From contig JAHFCA010000064.1 of the NCBI GenBank assembly GCA_023249715.1, positions 1 through 7,911 on the forward strand: a DNA stretch of 7,911 nucleotides. The letters run 5' to 3'. Position 1 is the stretch's first letter. The number at the start of each line of letters is the position of its first letter. Source of the DNA: Elusimicrobiota bacterium. Its GTDB lineage: Bacteria; Elusimicrobiota; Elusimicrobia; 2-02-FULL-39-32. A model generated the notes under the pieces. The model did not search any database, was not told where the DNA came from, and was given only the letters and a program-made list of their open reading frames with translations. Both the position numbers and the translations under genes were made by a program. This document shows, in pieces, positions 6,316 through 7,911 of the stretch.

Positions 6316-6933
6316 TTGCTGTGTCTTCCTTTTTTTCTTAATGATTTTAATAATATTTTCTTTTCTCATGATTATCGTCTATGGATTGCTATAGAGTACA
6401 GTGTTAAAACCTGGGTCTTAGCCTATGGGGTCTATTTGGTATTAAATAAAACCATATCTTTTGAAGATGTGGGCCTTAAAAGGATAGCTCTTCCTAAATT
6501 TATTTTCTGGACAATTTTTATGAGCTTAGCCGGCTTCTTTTTAGACCAAATTGGCGGTAGATTTTGGACTTCTATTCTTCCCAATACTCGATTGGGGAAT
6601 TACCCAACGATTTCAAATCCGTTCCTGTATCAGGCGGATTTATACCTTGGATTGTTTCTCTTTACAGGAGTTGTAGAAGAGATTATATTTAGGGGACTAG
6701 CTTTTACAGTTCTTTCTGAAAATTACAAAAGCACGTGGAAAGTATTTTTAATTTCCACTCTGCTTTTTGGACTTATTCATTGGTCTCTTGGACTGAATGC
6801 TATCTTCAATACGGCAATTATTGGCATGGTTTTTATGATTGTAATGTGGAGTACAGGAAGCGTTTTACCATTAATCCTAGCTCATTTTATTATTGACTAT
6901 GTGGACTTTTCTGGACTTGGTAAATTCTTCTAA
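6316..6933 (+). CDS. CPBP-family intramembrane glutamic protease
   Basis: Integral membrane protein of 205 residues (counted from TTG 6316) of the CPBP/Abi family, related to Rce1-type CAAX proteases. The catalytic motifs are present in order: EEIIFRG (Glu121, Glu122 and Arg126), FGLIHW (151-156, His155) and AHFIIDYVDF (His190, Asp194). About five to six hydrophobic helices are visible, at roughly 1-15, 24-43, 60-78, 108-130, 142-160 and 164-195. In bacteria the family is linked to bacteriocin self-immunity, peptide maturation and other processes; substrate unknown here. The start is uncertain. The frame is open back to 6250 with no ATG, GTG or Shine-Dalgarno sequence, and the residues just before the TTG (KRIKAFV) look like real coding. 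It overlaps or abuts the toxin gene, so it may be co-transcribed with it. AT content is higher than in the operon genes. Confidence 0.85.
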   Translation: MLCLPFFLNDFNNIFFSHDYRLWIAIEYSVKTWVLAYGVYLVLNKTISFEDVGLKRIALPKFIFWTIFMSLAGFFLDQIGGRFWTSILPNTRLGNYPTISNPFLYQADLYLGLFLFTGVVEEIIFRGLAFTVLSENYKSTWKVFLISTLLFGLIHWSLGLNAIFNTAIIGMVFMIVMWSTGSVLPLILAHFIIDYVDFSGLGKFF

Positions 6934-6991
6934 ATGTCTCTACGGAGGCAAACGCCGGTCTTTAGTAGACAACATACTTGAATCACGCTGG

Positions 6992-7013
6992 TTCCCTATC
7001 GCGATACAGGGAA
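6992..7013. repeat. Hairpin with palindromic loop
   Basis: TTCCCT (6992-6997) pairs perfectly with AGGGAA (7008-7013). The loop contains ATCGCGAT, itself a perfect palindrome overlapping the stem edge (TATCGCGATA at 6997-7006). No T run follows, so it is not an intrinsic terminator. It could be a protein-binding site, a repeat end or part of an RNA structure. Confidence 0.5.
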
Positions 7014-7049
7014 GTCAAACGCACCAAGTTCTATTTGGGAAAGTAGTAT

Positions 7050-7114
7050 AAAAATAGAGGGAGAGAATCAGGATGTAATCTACTACAGGTGGATTGCGTC
7101 CCATGTCTATTTTT
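7050..7114 (+). other. Two-level stem-loop, candidate RNA structure or terminator
   Basis: An inner stem of 13 pairs (7071-7083 with 7089-7101, three of them G-U) closes a 5-nt loop, TACAG. An outer stem of 8 pairs is formed by AAAAATAG (7050-7057) and CTATTTTT (7107-7114). A run of seven T lies at 7110-7116. As a terminator for the CPBP transcript the T run is about 8 nt beyond the inner stem, which is too far to be typical. As a folded RNA it is more convincing. The pairing was found by hand; conservation is unknown. Confidence 0.45.
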
Positions 7115-7127
7115 TTGACCAAAACCG

Positions 7128-7142
7128 GACAAACTTTTTGTC
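7128..7142. promoter_or_regulatory. Inverted repeat overlapping the -35 box of the AlbA_2 gene
   Basis: GACAAA (7128-7133) and TTTGTC (7137-7142) are perfect 6-bp arms around CTT. A second nested pair, AAACTT (7131-7136) and AAGTTT (7145-7150), overlaps it. The right arm covers the -35 box, so a repressor site is plausible. These are AT-rich and could also be chance. Confidence 0.35.
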
Positions 7143-7166
7143 TCAAGTTTTTGTTATTGTTATAAT
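7138..7166 (+). promoter_or_regulatory. Extended -10 promoter for the AlbA_2-domain gene
   Basis: TATAAT (7161-7166, 6/6) is preceded by TGT (7158-7160), giving an extended -10 element. TTGTCT (7138-7143, 4/6) lies 17 bp upstream. Transcription would begin near 7173, leaving a leader of only about 14 nt before the ATG at 7187. Confidence 0.75.
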
Positions 7167-7186
7167 GTCGTGAAAAAAAATGAATC

Positions 7187-7911
7187 ATGGATATTGAAAA
7201 AATAAGATTATTGATCGCTGAAGGTGAAGGTTTAACTGTTGAATTTAAACAGAAATATTCCTCAAAAATTGACCGCGATATTGTTGCTTTTGCCAATACA
7301 AAAGGTGGACAGATTATCCTAGGGGTATCTGATGACAGTAGAGTTGTAGGTGAGACCCTAACCAATAAAATGAAAGCTGAGATTATTGATCTTGCCCGCA
7401 AATGCGAACCATCCATCGGAATTAAGAAAATTTCTAGGGGCGAAAACTTGATTATTATTGAAATTCCAGAAGGCCATGAGAAACCGTATTCTTGTTCCTC
7501 AGGTTATTTTATGCGATTGGATGGTCTCAGCCAGAAGATGACTCAAAAAGAGATTGGATTTCTTTATAAGAATTCTGTTGCGGGTACATTTGAAGAAAAC
7601 ATACATAAAGATGTTACTTGGGATGACATTTCTCCTGAAAAGATTAAAGCATTCTTTAGTGAGGCAAATATTTCTGCAGATAAGGTCAGTCCTCAAGATG
7701 CTCTTCGGAGTCTTAATTTAGCAACCAAGGATGGAATTAAAAATGCTGGTGTACTATTTTTTGCGAAAGAACCGCGACGGCATATTATCCAATGTCAAAT
7801 GACTCTGGTTGCTTTTAAAGGCACGAATCGGGTGCATATTTATGATCGCAAAGATATTCAAAATGATTTACGGACACAGTACAAGGAAGCGATGATATTT
7901 TTAGAGAAGCA
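7187..7911 (+). CDS. AlbA_2 (Schlafen-like) domain protein, 3' end cut by window
   Basis: The frame is open from ATG 7187 to the window end, with 241 full codons visible. Residues 12-110 form an AlbA_2 domain: EGEGLTVEFKQKY (12-24), then the hallmark DIVAFANTKGGQIILGVSDD (31-50), and YFMRLDGLSQKMTQKEI (107-123), which corresponds to the 'YyiR.gssn..at..ei' end block. The following part (145-241) resembles the middle region of the 'putative DNA-binding/RecG-like transcriptional regulator' proteins that carry this domain. These often end with a GHKL-like or winged-helix domain, not visible here. Bacterial AlbA_2 proteins are annotated as regulators, and eukaryotic Schlafens of the same superfamily are nucleases, so nucleic-acid binding is expected but the job is unknown. 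No Shine-Dalgarno sequence precedes the ATG, and the predicted leader is very short. The ATG at 7180 stops after five codons and is rejected. Confidence 0.8.
   Translation, partial: MDIEKIRLLIAEGEGLTVEFKQKYSSKIDRDIVAFANTKGGQIILGVSDDSRVVGETLTNKMKAEIIDLARKCEPSIGIKKISRGENLIIIEIPEGHEKPYSCSSGYFMRLDGLSQKMTQKEIGFLYKNSVAGTFEENIHKDVTWDDISPEKIKAFFSEANISADKVSPQDALRSLNLATKDGIKNAGVLFFAKEPRRHIIQCQMTLVAFKGTNRVHIYDRKDIQNDLRTQYKEAMIFLEK

Larger units (their letters stand above)
6934..7186. other. Noncoding stretch with hairpins and a promoter
   Basis: No plausible gene is seen on either strand in these 253 nt. A short GGC-AAAC-GCC stem occurs at 6947-6956, two larger hairpins at 6992-7013 and 7050-7114, and a promoter at 7138-7166. 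The density of inverted repeats is higher than in any other spacer of the window. It may be a structured noncoding RNA, a dispersed repeat unit, or a decayed element. I recognise no tRNA or known riboswitch in it. Confidence 0.5.

Noticed and set aside
6980..7110. Possible tRNA, because of stem-loops and a GGTTCCC string
   Set aside because: The GGTTCCC arm does not sit in a TTCRANY-type T loop, and no acceptor stem or anticodon arm can be placed around it.
7015..7416. 133-codon open frame on the minus strand
   Set aside because: It covers the promoter and the first 230 nt of the AlbA_2 gene, whose plus-strand frame has clear domain motifs. The minus-strand product has no recognisable family.
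5535..7911. Second copy of the guaA 3' end as an attachment repeat
   Set aside because: Looked for by eye downstream of 5534 and not found. If one exists it lies outside the window.
1..7911. CRISPR array, insertion sequence or transposase
   Set aside because: No regularly spaced direct repeats and no transposase or recombinase motifs were seen on either strand.

Overview
The window looks like a bacterial chromosome with two parts. The genes use the standard code (TAA and TGA stops), follow Shine-Dalgarno or coupled initiation, and have sigma70-type promoters. I cannot assign a lineage. A B12-dependent (class II) ribonucleotide reductase together with a CBS-less GuaB3-type IMP dehydrogenase suggests an environmental, possibly uncultured bacterium, but this is only an impression.

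Positions 1 to 5534 hold a compact five-gene nucleotide-metabolism operon, all on the + strand: nrdJ (5' end cut by the window edge), dcd, guaB3, purE and guaA. Gaps are 6, 35 and 1 nt, and purE and guaA share a 4-nt ATGA overlap. NrdJ makes deoxyribonucleotides and Dcd turns dCTP into dUTP for thymidylate synthesis. PurE is a step of IMP synthesis, and the GuaB3-type enzyme and GuaA would convert IMP through XMP to GMP. The cluster therefore joins guanine nucleotide synthesis to dNTP supply.

After the guaA stop the character changes to small accessory genes with their own promoters. Positions 5535 to 6263 hold a Phd/YefM-like antitoxin and a RelE/ParE-like toxin. They sit behind a good sigma70 promoter (TTGACA, 17 bp, TATACT) that is overlapped by perfect inverted repeats, as expected for an autoregulated toxin-antitoxin operon. 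Positions 6316 to 6933 hold a CPBP-family intramembrane protease whose 5' end is unclear. Positions 6934 to 7186 are noncoding, with two clear hairpins and, at the end, an extended -10 promoter. From 7187 to the window end is the 5' part of a gene for a protein with an AlbA_2 (Schlafen-like) domain.

The points most worth a second look are the guaA/accessory boundary, the hairpin-rich noncoding stretch, the toxin-antitoxin control region and the uncertain start of the CPBP gene. At the guaA boundary, the last ~90 codons of guaA shift sharply to C-ending codons, and guaA 3' ends are known island integration sites. I see no integrase, CRISPR array, tRNA or rRNA. I do not see a convincing wholly new system; the accessory block is at most a candidate defence or stress island edge.
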